In this document: positions 17,004-25,907 of the stretch, one piece after another
Numbering within the stretch: position 1 is the first letter of the stretch
Layout of the letters: each line of letters starts with the position of its first letter
DNA from: an uncultured Selenomonadaceae bacterium
Lineage (GTDB): Bacteria; Bacillota; Negativicutes; Selenomonadales; Selenomonadaceae
DNA: 42,502 nt
Assembly (NCBI GenBank): GCA_905236725.1
Contig: CAJOCT010000004.1
Coordinates: 1 to 42,502, forward strand
Direction: 5' to 3'
The notes under the pieces: generated by a model
What the model saw: the letters and a program-made list of their open reading frames with translations, nothing else
What the model was told of the DNA's origin: nothing
The model's database searches: none
Made by a program: the position numbers and the translations under genes

Positions 17004-17034
17004 AAAAAAAAAGCGCAATTCATTCAAACTGCGC
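17004..17034 (-). terminator. Terminator of glyA
   Basis: On the minus strand GCGCAGTT pairs with AATTGCGC around TGAATG-type loop sequence, followed by nine T. It lies 18 bp beyond the glyA stop. Confidence 0.8.
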
Positions 17035-17051
17035 CAAAAAATTTTTTTTAA

Positions 17052-18293
17052 TCAGTACAGCGGATATTTTTCACAGAGCGCGGCGACTCTTTCGCGTGCC
17101 TGAATTTTTTTATTTTCGTCAGTCGGATTATCCAAAACAAGTGCGATAATATCGGCAACTTCCGCCATATCATTTTCTTTAAATCCGCGAGTGGTCAGCG
17201 CGGGACTTCCGAGACGTAAACCGCTGGTAACGAACGGACTGCGCGGCTCGAAAGGAATTGTATTTTTATTTGCCGTGATATTCACTTCGTCAAGAAGATT
17301 TTGAGCCTCTTTGCCCGTAATATTTTTTGCAGTCAAATCGACAAGCATCAAATGGTTATCAGTTCCGCCCGAAACAATTCTGAAACCGTCCGCCGTCAAT
17401 TTTTCCGCAAGAACTTTCGCATTTTTGATAACTTGTTCGGCATAAATTTTAAATTCGGGCTGAAGAGCTTCGCCGAGCGCAACGGCTTTTGAAGCGATAA
17501 CGTGCATCAAAGGTCCGCCCTGAATGCCGGGGAAAATCGCTTTGTTAAATTGTTTGCCAAATTCCGCGTTGTTGCAAAGAATCATACCGCCGCGAGGTCC
17601 GCGCAGTGTTTTATGCGTTGTCGTGGTGACAACATCGGCATAGGGCAGGGGATTGGGATGAAGTCCCGCCGCAACAAGTCCCGCAATGTGCGCCATATCA
17701 ACCATTAAATACGCGCCGACTTTTTTGGCAATTTCGGAAAAGCGCGGAAAATCCAAAATCCTCGAATAGGCCGACGCGCCTGCGACAATCAATTTCGGTT
17801 TATTTTCGACGGCGATTTTTTCAAGTTCGTCATAGTCGATAGTTTCGGTATCTTTCGCCACGCCGTACGGAATAATTTTGAAATATTTTCCGCTCATGTT
17901 GACGGGTGAACCGTGCGTCAAATGTCCGCCGTCCGTCAAATTCATTCCCAGAACAGTATCGCCGGGCGTTAAAAGTGAGAAGAAAACCGCCATATTTGCC
18001 TGTGCGCCGGAATGAGGTTGAACATTCGCATATTCCGCGCCGAAAAGTTTTTTTGCTCTGTCAATGGCGAGTTGTTCGACAACGTCAACAAATTCGCAAC
18101 CGCCGTAATATCTTTTGCCGGGATAACCTTCAGCGTATTTATTTGTCAAAACACTGCCCTGCGCTTCCATAACAGCGCGACTGACGATATTTTCCGACGC
18201 GATTAACTCCAACTTCGTACGCTGGCGATTGAGTTCACTTTTGACAGCCTCAAAAACTGCCGAATCTTTTTTCAAACCTTCATTCAAGTTCAT
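17052..18293 (-). CDS. glyA: Serine hydroxymethyltransferase
   Basis: PLP enzyme converting serine and tetrahydrofolate to glycine and methylene-tetrahydrofolate, the main source of one-carbon units. The 413-residue length is normal for bacteria. Visible motifs include [40 protein letters not shown] and the PLP lysine Lys228 in [14 protein letters not shown]. The ATG has AAGGAG about 13 nt upstream, a longer than average gap. It lies downstream of ftsL on the same strand, separated by a short repeat region, and ends at a clear terminator. Confidence 0.97.
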   Translation of the reverse strand: MNLNEGLKKDSAVFEAVKSELNRQRTKLELIASENIVSRAVMEAQGSVLTNKYAEGYPGKRYYGGCEFVDVVEQLAIDRAKKLFGAEYANVQPHSGAQANMAVFFSLLTPGDTVLGMNLTDGGHLTHGSPVNMSGKYFKIIPYGVAKDTETIDYDELEKIAVENKPKLIVAGASAYSRILDFPRFSEIAKKVGAYLMVDMAHIAGLVAAGLHPNPLPYADVVTTTTHKTLRGPRGGMILCNNAEFGKQFNKAIFPGIQGGPLMHVIASKAVALGEALQPEFKIYAEQVIKNAKVLAEKLTADGFRIVSGGTDNHLMLVDLTAKNITGKEAQNLLDEVNITANKNTIPFEPRSPFVTSGLRLGSPALTTRGFKENDMAEVADIIALVLDNPTDENKKIQARERVAALCEKYPLY

Positions 18294-18333
18294 TCTTGAA
18301 AATTCACTCCTTCAAAAAAATTCTATGAAATAA

Positions 18334-18383
18334 GTTAGGGGTCAGAGAAAAAACCCCTAACCCCTAACTCCTAATTCCTAACC
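18334..18383. repeat. Heptamer repeat with hairpin between ftsL and glyA
   Basis: Four heptamers CCCCTAA, CCCCTAA, CTCCTAA, TTCCTAA run from 18354 to 18381. An inverted copy TTAGGGG at 18335-18341 can pair with the first CCCCTAA. The array lies within 8 bp of the ftsL stop codon, which lies at 18389 on the minus strand. Confidence 0.85.
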
Positions 18384-18388
18384 ACTAT

Positions 18389-18787
18389 TCAATGTTCATG
18401 TGAAAAATACATTCGTCGCGGAATGTCCATGCCCAGTTCGTCCTCTGCAATCTGCTTTATTCTGCTTGGAGCTTTTAATTTTGCAATTTCGATTCTCAAC
18501 CGCTCATTCTCTTGCTCCAAAACTTCCGCCTGATTCTGCGTGGCAACAAGCGCATATCCGCGACTTGCATTTATTCCGCTGCGAACGACTACCAACATCG
18601 CCAAAACCGAAATGATTATAAACGCAACTCGACAGCGCGATCTCAGAAGGTGATCCAATTTCGGGCGGCGGCTGATAATTCTTAGCTGACTTTCTTCCTG
18701 TGCCCTTTGAAATTCGCCGTAAGTGATGATTTTTTCGCGCCTCGATTGAGTTTGCATTTTGGGTTTCGGTGTACGTCTCACCGCCAT
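18389..18787 (-). CDS. ftsL: Cell division protein FtsL
   Basis: Small bitopic division protein that forms a complex with DivIC/FtsB and activates septal peptidoglycan synthesis. The 132-residue protein has a basic cytoplasmic N-terminus, one membrane helix (about 54-71) and an extracytoplasmic leucine-zipper-like coiled coil (AEVLEQENERLRIEIAKL). It ends in the typical IKQIAEDELGM segment. Sequence alone could also fit the related DivIC; the position directly after rsmH is the reason for calling it FtsL. ATG follows AAAGGAGG. The expected next gene, a division penicillin-binding protein, is absent. Confidence 0.85.
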   Translation of the reverse strand: MAVRRTPKPKMQTQSRREKIITYGEFQRAQEESQLRIISRRPKLDHLLRSRCRVAFIIISVLAMLVVVRSGINASRGYALVATQNQAEVLEQENERLRIEIAKLKAPSRIKQIAEDELGMDIPRRMYFSHEH

Positions 18788-18817
18788 AATTATCCTCCTT
18801 TGAAATCTGAAACAACT

Positions 18818-19744
18818 TTAAGCGTTAAAAATTTTTTCAGCCGCACGGAGTTTTGCAGACTTCGCGCGGGAATTTTCTTTCAGTTCGTCACCGGTCGCAG
18901 TTTGAGCCTTGCCGAGAATTTTTATTTCGGCTTTATGTCCGCACACGCAGACGGGAAAATTTTTCGGACAGGTGCAACCTTGAGCAAGATTTTTGAAAGT
19001 GTTTTTGACAATTCTGTCCTCCAGCGAATGAAAAGTTATAACCGCAATTTTTCCGCCGACTTTTAAACGTCTGACGGCTTGAGTAATCGCATCGCTTAAA
19101 ATTTCAAGTTCGTGATTGACTTCGATTCTGACCGCCTGAAAAATTCTTTTCGCGGGATGACCGCCGTTTTTTATGTGCGGCGCGGAATTTTCGATAATTT
19201 TCACAAGTTCGCCGGTTGTTTTAATCGGTCTCGATTTAATTATTGCGGCGGCGATTCTTTTGGAAAATCTTTCTTCACCGTACTCGCTGAAAATTTTTAT
19301 CAGTCGGGTTTCGTCGTAATTGTTTATAACATCAGCCGCAGAAAATTTTTGCGTCCGATCCATTCGCATATCCAAAGGCGCGTCGTGAATGTAGGAAAAA
19401 CCGCGCTCCGCAGTGTCGATTTGATGAGAAGAAACTCCCAAGTCGAAAATTACGCCGTCAATTTTATCGACGTTCAAGTTGTCCAAAATTTTTTCCAGAT
19501 GACTGAAATTTCCGTGCGCGATTTCGACTTTGCATTTCAGCGCGGACAATTTTTTTTCAGCCGCCCGAATTGCCTCAAGGTCTTGGTCAATTCCTATCAA
19601 AAATCCTTCCTCGCTCAAAAATTCGCCGATTTTTAAAGCGTGACCGCCTCCGCCCAGTGTGCAATCCAAATAAATTCCGTTCGGTTTCGGCTGAAGAATT
19701 TTCAAAACCTCATCCGGCATCACACTTTTGTGTTCAAATTTCAA
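18818..19744 (-). CDS. rsmH: 16S rRNA cytosine-1402 N4-methyltransferase RsmH
   Basis: Methylates N4 of C1402 in the decoding centre of 16S rRNA with S-adenosylmethionine. The 308-residue protein begins with the typical HKSVMPDEVLKIL, has the SAM-binding LDCTLGGGGHA (about 26-36), GVIFDLGVSSHQID, and the RIEVNHELE and ITFHSLEDRIVK signatures. A Cys-rich stretch CTCPKNFPVCVCG lies near the C-terminus. It starts the rsmH-ftsL pair with its own promoter (19784-19812). mraZ, usually upstream, is missing. Confidence 0.96.
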   Translation of the reverse strand: MKFEHKSVMPDEVLKILQPKPNGIYLDCTLGGGGHALKIGEFLSEEGFLIGIDQDLEAIRAAEKKLSALKCKVEIAHGNFSHLEKILDNLNVDKIDGVIFDLGVSSHQIDTAERGFSYIHDAPLDMRMDRTQKFSAADVINNYDETRLIKIFSEYGEERFSKRIAAAIIKSRPIKTTGELVKIIENSAPHIKNGGHPAKRIFQAVRIEVNHELEILSDAITQAVRRLKVGGKIAVITFHSLEDRIVKNTFKNLAQGCTCPKNFPVCVCGHKAEIKILGKAQTATGDELKENSRAKSAKLRAAEKIFNA

Positions 19745-19783
19745 ATTTTCATCACGATTTCTAATCTGTTTTTAATATTCCTT

Positions 19784-19812
19784 TTTATAGCAGAAATTTC
19801 ATTTATATGCAA
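19784..19812 (-). promoter_or_regulatory. Promoter of rsmH-ftsL
   Basis: On the minus strand TTGCAT, a 17-bp spacer and TATAAA, about 40 bp before the rsmH ATG. Confidence 0.6.
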
Positions 19813-19886
19813 GAAAAATTTTTCAGCAAAATTTCATTGACCTGAGTGATAATAAGAAAAAATTTTTTTGAAAGGAATGTGGTTTT

Positions 19887-21948
19887 GTGGACGCAGACAA
19901 AAAGACTTTCGACGAGTTCATGGACGGCAGCAAATTTTTTACAATACCTGTTTATCAGCGAAAATATGATTGGCATCAAGCGCATTTCCAACAACTTTTT
20001 GACGACATCAAAAAAATTATCGAGAATGATAAACCGCATTTTCTCGGAACTTTTGTTTATCAGCAAAAGAAAAATAATTACGTCATTGTTGACGGTCAAC
20101 AGAGAATTACCAGCCTTGTTTTGCTTGCCAAGTCGCTCTGTGATCTGATTGATGACGAAGAGCTGAAGGAAGAAATTCTGGGAAGATATATCAAACACAG
20201 TATCGGCAAGGGCATGAAAGATAAATGTAAACTCATTCCGACCGAATACGACAGAGATGTTTTTGAAAAAATTATGGCTCACGATGATTTCAATGAAAAC
20301 TTTTTTAGCGATCCTGAAAAATCTTCGGTGATGTACAGAAATTTTATTTTCTTCAGAGAAAAAATTTCCGAGCGTGAATACTCTCCGCAAGAAATTTATG
20401 AGGCGATTCAAAAAATTGATATTGTCCGAATAAATATCGAAACCGGCGAAAATCCGCAAGAAATTTTTGAGTCTTTAAATTCGACCGGCTTATATTCTCA
20501 CTCAATCCGATTTATTCAGAAATTATTTGCTCATGTCGTTGGATTACGAAGATCAGGAAATACTTTACAAAAAATACTGGCTGGAAATTGAAAAATTGCT
20601 CCGCTATTCCGAAGACATCGAAAAATTTATGGTTCAATACTTAATGGTCAGGCGCAAATCCGATTCCGTTACAATGGGAAATAAAAAAATAAAGTTGTCC
20701 GATAAAAATCTTTATGAGGTTTTCAAGCGTTATTTTGTAGAAAATTATACTGATTCCGATAAAAGCAAAAATGTTGAGGCGTGTTTGAAAGATATTTATC
20801 GTTACGCAATATTTTACAAGAAGTTTTCTTTCAATGACGAGAATGTTTTTGATAACTTGTCGGCATTGGAGAAAAAATTTTTTGAACTCACTTATTTAAT
20901 TAAGGCTTCGGGTGCTCCGATTGTTTTGATGTATCTCTATGATAAGTACGAGAAAAAATTTTTTAACGAAGAGACTTTTATAAAATTTGTCGAAATAATG
21001 ATTTCGATGGCGTTTAGAGCGAAAGTTTGCGGCTACAAAGGAATAAATTCGCAATTTGCGTCAAATTTTATTGCGCGTTTGGATAAATCAGATTTCTTCA
21101 ACGAAGACATTTTTTGGCAAATGATCACTGTCGGCAAGAAAAACAATCCTTTCCCCGATGATAACCTTTTCAAAGAAAATTTAATGACGACAGATCTCTA
21201 TTCAAGAATAAATTGCAAATATTTGCTGTATTCTTTAGAAAAAAATTCCGAACACCCGCACGAATTGCCTTCATATTCCGTCGGAACCATCGAACACATT
21301 ATGCCGAAAAGTCTGACACATTGGAAAAAATATTTGGAAGAAAAAAACGACCTTGCCGCTCATGAGATTTTTCTTCACACTTTGGGAAATTTAACTTTAA
21401 CTGCTTATAATTCCTCGTTGAGCAATTCAATTTTTGAAAAGAAAAAAAAGGAATATGCAAAGTCAAATTTTTTCTATACCAGAAGTTTAAAAGATATTAC
21501 CGATTGGACTTCAAAGCAAATTAAAGAACGCGCAGAAAAATTGGCGTGTGAGGCGTTAAAAATTTGGAACTTGCCGGAAAAATACAGTTTTGCCTCCGTC
21601 GATGCGAAAAATATTTTTACGCTTGAAGACGATTTAGAAAATTTCACGGGTAAAAAACCCGCATTGCTTTCAATCTCCGACAAAGAACACGAAATCAAAA
21701 CTTGGCGTGCCCTGTTGGAAGAAGTCATAAAAAATCTTTATTCGCTTGACAAAGAAATTTTTGAGTTGGCGGCGCAGAAAGAAAATATCCCCTCAAAATT
21801 GTTTTCAACCGGTTTTGGCAAAATAGATCCGACTTTTTTCATGAGTACGGAGCGTTGTTTGCGGATAACTAAAATTCTCGTGGAAAATTTTGACTCAATC
21901 TGCGGGACAAATTTTAAAGATGAAATTTGGTTTACGCTGAAAAAATAA
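19887..21948 (+). pseudogene. DUF262-DUF1524 (GmrSD-like) protein gene, frameshifted
   Basis: Looks like a single protein of the DUF262/DUF1524 type, related to GmrSD restriction of modified phage DNA. The first part starts at GTG 19887 after AAGGA and holds IPVYQRKYDW, FLGTFVY and the signature VDGQQRIT (Asp69-Arg73). Near 20490, right after ESLNSTGL, the frame changes by one base: the next frame reads ILTQSDLFRNYLLMSLD, the expected continuation. The second part carries the HNH-like nuclease motif IEHIMPKSL and LGNLTLTAYNSSLSN, then an unassigned C-terminal domain of about 110 residues, ending at 21948. One extra T in CTTATATTC would explain it. No slippery sequence was seen; a sequencing error is possible. 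Confidence 0.75.
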
Positions 21949-21952
21949 TTTG

Positions 21953-21980
21953 TTGACGCAAAAATTTTTGGTGATATAAT
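21953..21980 (+). promoter_or_regulatory. Promoter of the DUF1858 gene
   Basis: TTGACG, a 16-bp spacer and perfect TATAAT, 25 bp before the start codon. Confidence 0.75.
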
Positions 21981-22005
21981 TCCTTGACTTGAAGGAGGAA
22001 TTTTT

Positions 22006-22239
22006 ATGACGATTACAAAAGATATGAGCATTATAGAGGTCGTGCAGAAATATCCCGACACCGCGATGGTTTTTATGTACGCGGGAATGGGCTGTCTCGG
22101 TTGTGCGGCGGCGCGTTTTGAAAATATTGAGCAGGGAGCAACTGCGCACGGAATTGACGTTGACGCTTTAATTGACGCTCTCAACGAAGTTGTTGCGGCA
22201 TCTGACGAAGGCGAAGAACTTCAAGCAGCTGTTCAGTAA
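22006..22239 (+). CDS. DUF1858 redox-disulfide small protein
   Basis: A 77-residue DUF1858 protein, the kind described as a hybrid-cluster-protein-associated redox disulfide domain. It begins ITKDMSIIEVVQKYP, has the paired cysteines Cys30 and Cys33 in GMGCLGCAAARFE and continues with GATAHGIDVDALIDALN, as in family members. It is likely a small cytoplasmic redox or metal-binding protein in anaerobes; its partner is unknown and no hybrid-cluster protein gene is in the window. It is a single-gene unit with a strong promoter, an AGGAGG site and a terminator at 22261. Confidence 0.85.
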   Translation: MTITKDMSIIEVVQKYPDTAMVFMYAGMGCLGCAAARFENIEQGATAHGIDVDALIDALNEVVAASDEGEELQAAVQ

Positions 22240-22260
22240 AAAATTTTTTGAACTAAAAGA

Positions 22261-22294
22261 GTCCTCGCAATTTTTTTTTGCAGAGGATTTTTTA
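22261..22294 (+). terminator. Terminator after the DUF1858 gene
   Basis: GTCCTCGCAA pairs with TTGCAGAGGA (one mismatch) around a T-rich loop, then runs into T. Confidence 0.75.
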
Positions 22295-22317
22295 TTTTTT
22301 TTGGAGGAAAAATTTTT

Positions 22318-22878
22318 ATGATAATTTTGGCATCGGCATCACCGCGCAGAAAAGAACTTTTACAAAAACTTTGTGACAAATTTTTAATCGACGCAAGTGA
22401 TGCGGAAGAAATTCAATTTGCGGACAGCCCGAAAGAATTGGCGATAAAAAATGCGGTCTTCAAAGCTCAAAAAATTGCGGAAAAATATTCTGCCGAAGAT
22501 ATTGTTATCGGCGCGGATACGATTGTCACTCTGGACGGAAAAATTTTTGGTAAGCCGAAAGATAAAAATGGCGCAAAAAAAATGTTGCGTGAACTTGCCG
22601 GAAAAAAGCACGAAGTTATAACCGGACTTGCAATCATTCACGAGAAAAAAATTTTCACCGCCGCAGAATCAACCGAAGTTTTTTTCGGCGAAATGACTGA
22701 TGAAGAAATTTTTTCTTACGTCGAAACGGGTGAGCCGCTGGACAAATCCGGTTCATATGCTCTTCAAGGCGGCGCGGCGAAATTTATTGAAAAAATTAAC
22801 GGCGATTGGTCAAACGTCGTCGGGCTTCCGCTTTATCGCTTGAGACTTTTGGCAAAATCTGCGGGAATTTTCATTTAA
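22318..22878 (+). CDS. maf: Maf-family nucleotide pyrophosphatase
   Basis: Hydrolyses non-canonical or excess nucleoside triphosphates (dTTP/UTP type in the YhdE branch) to monophosphates, a housecleaning role once linked to septum formation. The 186-residue protein shows the N-terminal signature ILASASPRRKELL, the GADTIV catalytic segment, GKPKDKNGAKKMLREL, and the YVETGEPLDKSGSYALQG region with the GDWSNVVGLPLYRL end. ATG follows TTGGAGG. Substrate branch is inferred from general similarity only. Confidence 0.92.
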   Translation: MIILASASPRRKELLQKLCDKFLIDASDAEEIQFADSPKELAIKNAVFKAQKIAEKYSAEDIVIGADTIVTLDGKIFGKPKDKNGAKKMLRELAGKKHEVITGLAIIHEKKIFTAAESTEVFFGEMTDEEIFSYVETGEPLDKSGSYALQGGAAKFIEKINGDWSNVVGLPLYRLRLLAKSAGIFI

Positions 22879-22884
22879 AAATTC

Positions 22885-22913
22885 TTGTCAGAAAAATTCA
22901 AGTCGGGTATAAT
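22885..22913 (+). promoter_or_regulatory. Promoter of the solute-binding protein gene
   Basis: TTGTCA, a 17-bp spacer and perfect TATAAT, 39 bp before GTG 22953. Confidence 0.7.
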
Positions 22914-22952
22914 TGCGACGATAATTTTTTTTTTTGCGGGGAAGGTGATTTT

Positions 22953-23996
22953 GTGCGACGATATACAATCTTGCTCTTAACGGCGTTTATGTTGGTCTTG
23001 AGCGCGGCGGCGGGCATGAGCTTTCGAGTCGGAGCGGATGAAAAATCTTTCGGTGTGCCGATGCAGGAATTGACGGCATATACAACACTTCCTGCAGAAA
23101 CTGTAACGACTTTGGCGGACGCTTACGAAAAAAACAGTCGCGTCAGAATAAATTTTGTTCCGCTCGCTCAAAAAGATTTAATTCAAAAAATGCGCGATGA
23201 TGCGGTTTCGGATCCGACCGTCGTTAAAACCGTCGATGTCGTTCTTGCTGACAGCGAAGTTTTGAAGAAGGCGGCAGGTTTTAATTTGCTCAAGCCCTAC
23301 ATTTCCGAAACAAACGACGCGGTCAAAAATGATTTCAAAGACGAAAATGACCGCTGGATCGGCGTTTGGTATGACCCTGTAATTTTCTGCGCGAATAAAG
23401 ATTATTTGAAAAAAATTCCCGACATTCCCGACACTTGGGAAAGTTTATCGAAGTCAACGGCGCGAATCGGAATAACCGATTTTATGGCGGCGGACGCTTC
23501 CGCAAATTTGATGTTGCAGATGATAGAAAATTTCGGCGACGTTAAAACTTATGAAATTTTGAGCAACATTCACCCGAAAGTCGTTCAGTACGCGAAATAT
23601 TTATCTAATCCTGTCCGTCAAGCCGGAATGGGCGAGGCGGATATTTCTGTTGCAATCGAGAGCGAGACTTTGCGATACATTCAAGACGGTTACCCGCTGA
23701 AAATAATTTATCCCGAAGACGGCACTTCATATTTGTTAACGGGTTTCGGGATTGCGACGAATGACGCGGCAAAAAGTCAGGCGGCGGCGAAATTTGCGGA
23801 TTGGCTTTTGAGTGACGAAGCACAGATGACTTTGCAACGAAACGATTTTTATTTTATCTCGACAAATCCGCAGACACTTGCCTATAAAACTTTTGCGGGA
23901 AAAAATCTTGTGTTGTTCAATCATTCGCAAATTTTCACCGATCAACAGCGCGAAACTTTTTTAAATCGCTGGGTGAAGGAAATCAGATTTAAATAG
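22953..23996 (+). CDS. Family 1 extracellular solute-binding protein, orphan
   Basis: A 347-residue exported binding protein in the style of iron(III)/polyamine or thiamine transporters. The signal peptide runs to about residue 27. The mature part begins with an ELTAYTTLPAETVTTLADAYEK strand-helix unit, where family members scan for a metal or small ligand, and continues with WIGVWYDPVIFCANKDYL, IPDTWESLSK and a C-terminal AAAKFADWLLSDEAQ. It lacks a lipobox. GTG 22953 was chosen because AAGGTGA precedes it and a promoter lies just upstream. No permease or ATPase is adjacent, so its ligand and transporter are unknown. Confidence 0.8.
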   Translation: MRRYTILLLTAFMLVLSAAAGMSFRVGADEKSFGVPMQELTAYTTLPAETVTTLADAYEKNSRVRINFVPLAQKDLIQKMRDDAVSDPTVVKTVDVVLADSEVLKKAAGFNLLKPYISETNDAVKNDFKDENDRWIGVWYDPVIFCANKDYLKKIPDIPDTWESLSKSTARIGITDFMAADASANLMLQMIENFGDVKTYEILSNIHPKVVQYAKYLSNPVRQAGMGEADISVAIESETLRYIQDGYPLKIIYPEDGTSYLLTGFGIATNDAAKSQAAAKFADWLLSDEAQMTLQRNDFYFISTNPQTLAYKTFAGKNLVLFNHSQIFTDQQRETFLNRWVKEIRFK

Positions 23997-24068
23997 TAGG
24001 CAGATCGATAGTAAGTAGATCGATAGTGAGCAATTTTTTTACTGCCAATCTGCCGATCTGTTGATCTG
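23997..24068. repeat. 15-bp direct and 8-bp repeats with inverted arms after the binding-protein gene
   Basis: Two 15-bp copies, CAGATCGATAGTAAG and TAGATCGATAGTGAG, lie at 24001-24030 directly after the stop codon. They are followed by octamers CTGCCAAT, CTGCCGAT, CTGTTGAT at 24042-24065. GGCAGAT (23999-24005) and ATCTGCC (24048-24054) are inverted and can form a hairpin with seven T in the loop. Confidence 0.8.
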
Positions 24069-24089
24069 AAAAAGAAGGGGAAAAAAATT

Positions 24090-25415
24090 TTGAAAGCGGG
24101 AATTATCAGCTTAGGTTGTGCAAAAAATTTGGTCGATACCGAAGTTATGCTTGGAATTATGCAGAGCCGCGGCGTTCAGATTACGCCCAACCCTGCGGAG
24201 GCGGATATTTTAATTATCAACACTTGCGCGTTTATCGCGTCGGCGAAGGAAGAATCTATCACCACGATTTTAAATTTTGCCGAATACAAAGACGCGGGGA
24301 ACTGTCAATCTTTAATCGTGGCGGGCTGTCTGGGTCAACGTTACAAAAAAGAACTTTTGGACGAAATGCCGGAAATTGACGCGATTATCGGCACGGGCGC
24401 ATGGCACAGAGTTATGGAGGCGATAAATTTAACTTTGCGCGGCGAAAGAGTTATTTTAATCGGCGACAAAGAAATTATTTATGACGCGAAAACTCCGCGC
24501 CTCCGCACAACTCCGAATTATACCGCTTACGTGAAAATTGCCGAAGGTTGCGACCACTCCTGCGCTTTTTGTGCGATTCCTCTCATTCGCGGCAAACAAA
24601 TTTCCCGAAATATTGAAGACATTGTCGAAGAAGTCAAACAGCTTGCGGAAGACGGCGTTAAGGAAATAAATTTAATCGCGCAGGATACAACGAATTACGG
24701 CCGAGATATTTACGGAAAGCCGCGCCTTGCCGATTTACTCCGCGAACTCGTCAAAGTCGAAAAAATTCAGTGGATCAGAATTTTGTACGCTTACCCGCAG
24801 ACTTTCACCGACGAACTTATTGACTTGATGGCGAGCGAAGAAAAAATTTGCAACTATGTCGATTTGCCTTTGCAACACGCGGCGGACAGCGTTTTAAAGC
24901 GTATGCACCGCCCCGATACGAAAGAATCGATTGAAAAACTTTTGAATAAACTCCGCAAAAAAATTCCCGGCGTGTCGATTCGTTCAACTTTTATGGTCGG
25001 ATTTCCCGGCGAAACTGAAGAAGAATTTAACACGCTGAAAAATTTCTTGCAGGAACAAAGATTGGATAAAGTCGGAATTTTTGTTTATTCGCCTGAAGAA
25101 GATACGCCCGCTTACGAAATGGAAGATCAAATTTTGGAGGACGTTGCGCAGGAGCGTTATCATGAGCTGATGAGTATTCAAAGTTTGATTTCGCAGGAAA
25201 TTAACGAAAGTCTTGAGGGAAAAGAATTTGACGTTCTGATTGAGGGCAGAGATCGTGAAGTCGAAGAGGTCGTCGCGGGAAGAAGTTATCGCGAGGCTCC
25301 CGAAGTTGACGGACAAATTTATATCGAAAACGACAAAAAAAGTTTGGCGGGGGATATTGTCCGCGTGAAAGTCGTTGCCGGCTTTGCTTATGACATTGCC
25401 GCCGAAAAAATTTAA
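24090..25415 (+). CDS. rimO: Ribosomal protein S12 methylthiotransferase RimO
   Basis: Radical-SAM enzyme that adds a methylthio group to the conserved aspartate of ribosomal protein S12. The 441-residue protein has the N-terminal domain with Cys10, Cys46 and Cys80 for the second iron-sulfur cluster, the radical-SAM motif CDHSCAFC (Cys154, Cys158, Cys161), PLIRGKQISR, and a C-terminal TRAM domain (about 375-441). Opening with KAGIISLGCAKNLVDTE separates it from the related MiaB. TTG 24090 has GAAGGGG about 9 nt upstream. Confidence 0.95.
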   Translation: MKAGIISLGCAKNLVDTEVMLGIMQSRGVQITPNPAEADILIINTCAFIASAKEESITTILNFAEYKDAGNCQSLIVAGCLGQRYKKELLDEMPEIDAIIGTGAWHRVMEAINLTLRGERVILIGDKEIIYDAKTPRLRTTPNYTAYVKIAEGCDHSCAFCAIPLIRGKQISRNIEDIVEEVKQLAEDGVKEINLIAQDTTNYGRDIYGKPRLADLLRELVKVEKIQWIRILYAYPQTFTDELIDLMASEEKICNYVDLPLQHAADSVLKRMHRPDTKESIEKLLNKLRKKIPGVSIRSTFMVGFPGETEEEFNTLKNFLQEQRLDKVGIFVYSPEEDTPAYEMEDQILEDVAQERYHELMSIQSLISQEINESLEGKEFDVLIEGRDREVEEVVAGRSYREAPEVDGQIYIENDKKSLAGDIVRVKVVAGFAYDIAAEKI

Positions 25416-25428
25416 AGATAAAAAAACC

Positions 25429-25459
25429 CTGTCATAAAATTTTTTCTCGTGAATATAAT
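25429..25459 (+). promoter_or_regulatory. Promoter module of leader-peptide gene 1
   Basis: CTGTCA, a 19-bp spacer containing TTCTCGTGAA and TATAAT, then GAAGTGAAAA. The same layout and spacing recur at 25847 and 26350. Confidence 0.7.
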
Positions 25460-25509
25460 GAAGTGAAAACAAAATTTCATAAAAATTTTTTTTTAGGAGG
25501 TCGATTAAA

Positions 25510-25803
25510 ATGAAAGATGAAAAAATTTTGCAGGGAGAAATTTTGAGCGATGAGGAACTTGAAAACATTTTTGGAGGCTCAAAGGGTTACGTTTATTATG
25601 CTCGCGTAGAAAGACCCGGCATTGACGGCTACTATCTTGTATTCAGCGAAAAACCTATGTCGAAGGAAGAAGTAAGATTTTGTGTGTACACTACACCGCA
25701 TATCATTTCCCCATTTATCGACTATAAAGACAAAGCCAAATTTTTAGATATAGCAAAAGCTAAAGGTTATGAAGCTATCGACTGTGACAAGATGAAAAAT
25801 TAA
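25510..25803 (+). CDS. Double-glycine leader peptide 1 (putative exported peptide)
   Basis: A 97-residue protein of unknown function. Its N-terminus (MKDEKILQGEILSDEELENIFGG is the extent, residues 1-23) looks like a double-glycine leader cut by C39-type peptidase transporters: an acidic LSDEELE helix ending in Gly22-Gly23. The remaining 74 residues begin SKGYVYYARVERPG and contain two cysteines but share nothing visible with the following two peptides. A strong AGGAGG site precedes the ATG. It is the first of three cassettes with near-identical promoters between rimO and cinA. Peptide bacteriocin, signal or RiPP precursor are all possible; no transporter or modifying enzyme is in the window. 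Confidence 0.7.
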   Translation: MKDEKILQGEILSDEELENIFGGSKGYVYYARVERPGIDGYYLVFSEKPMSKEEVRFCVYTTPHIISPFIDYKDKAKFLDIAKAKGYEAIDCDKMKN

Positions 25804-25821
25804 AAAATTTTTTGAAAAATA

Positions 25822-25848
25822 ATTCTCGGCGAGCGTCGAGATTTTTTT
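25822..25848 (+). terminator. Terminator of leader-peptide gene 1
   Basis: TCTCGGC and GCGTCGAGA form a short stem followed by seven T, which run into the promoter of the next gene. Confidence 0.65.
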
Positions 25849-25877
25849 GTCATAAAAATAATTTTCGTGCATATAAC
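25847..25877 (+). promoter_or_regulatory. Promoter module of leader-peptide gene 2
   Basis: TTGTCA, a 19-bp spacer containing TTTTCGTGCA, and TATAAC, then TAAGTGAAAA, the same arrangement as the neighbouring cassettes. Confidence 0.7.
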
Positions 25878-25907
25878 TAAGTGAAAAAATTTTAGGAGAT
25901 GATTAAC

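Noticed and set aside
18335-18360. TTAGGGG...CCCCTAA hairpin as a terminator of ftsL
   Set aside because: On the minus strand no T run follows the stem; the heptamer copies beyond the stem show that it is part of a repeat array.
19803-20459. 218-codon minus-strand open frame
   Set aside because: It is antisense to the conserved DUF262 domain and overlaps the rsmH promoter.
20480-20530. Programmed frameshift in the DUF262-DUF1524 gene
   Set aside because: No slippery heptamer, stop codon at the shift site or downstream pseudoknot was seen; mutation or sequencing error is simpler.
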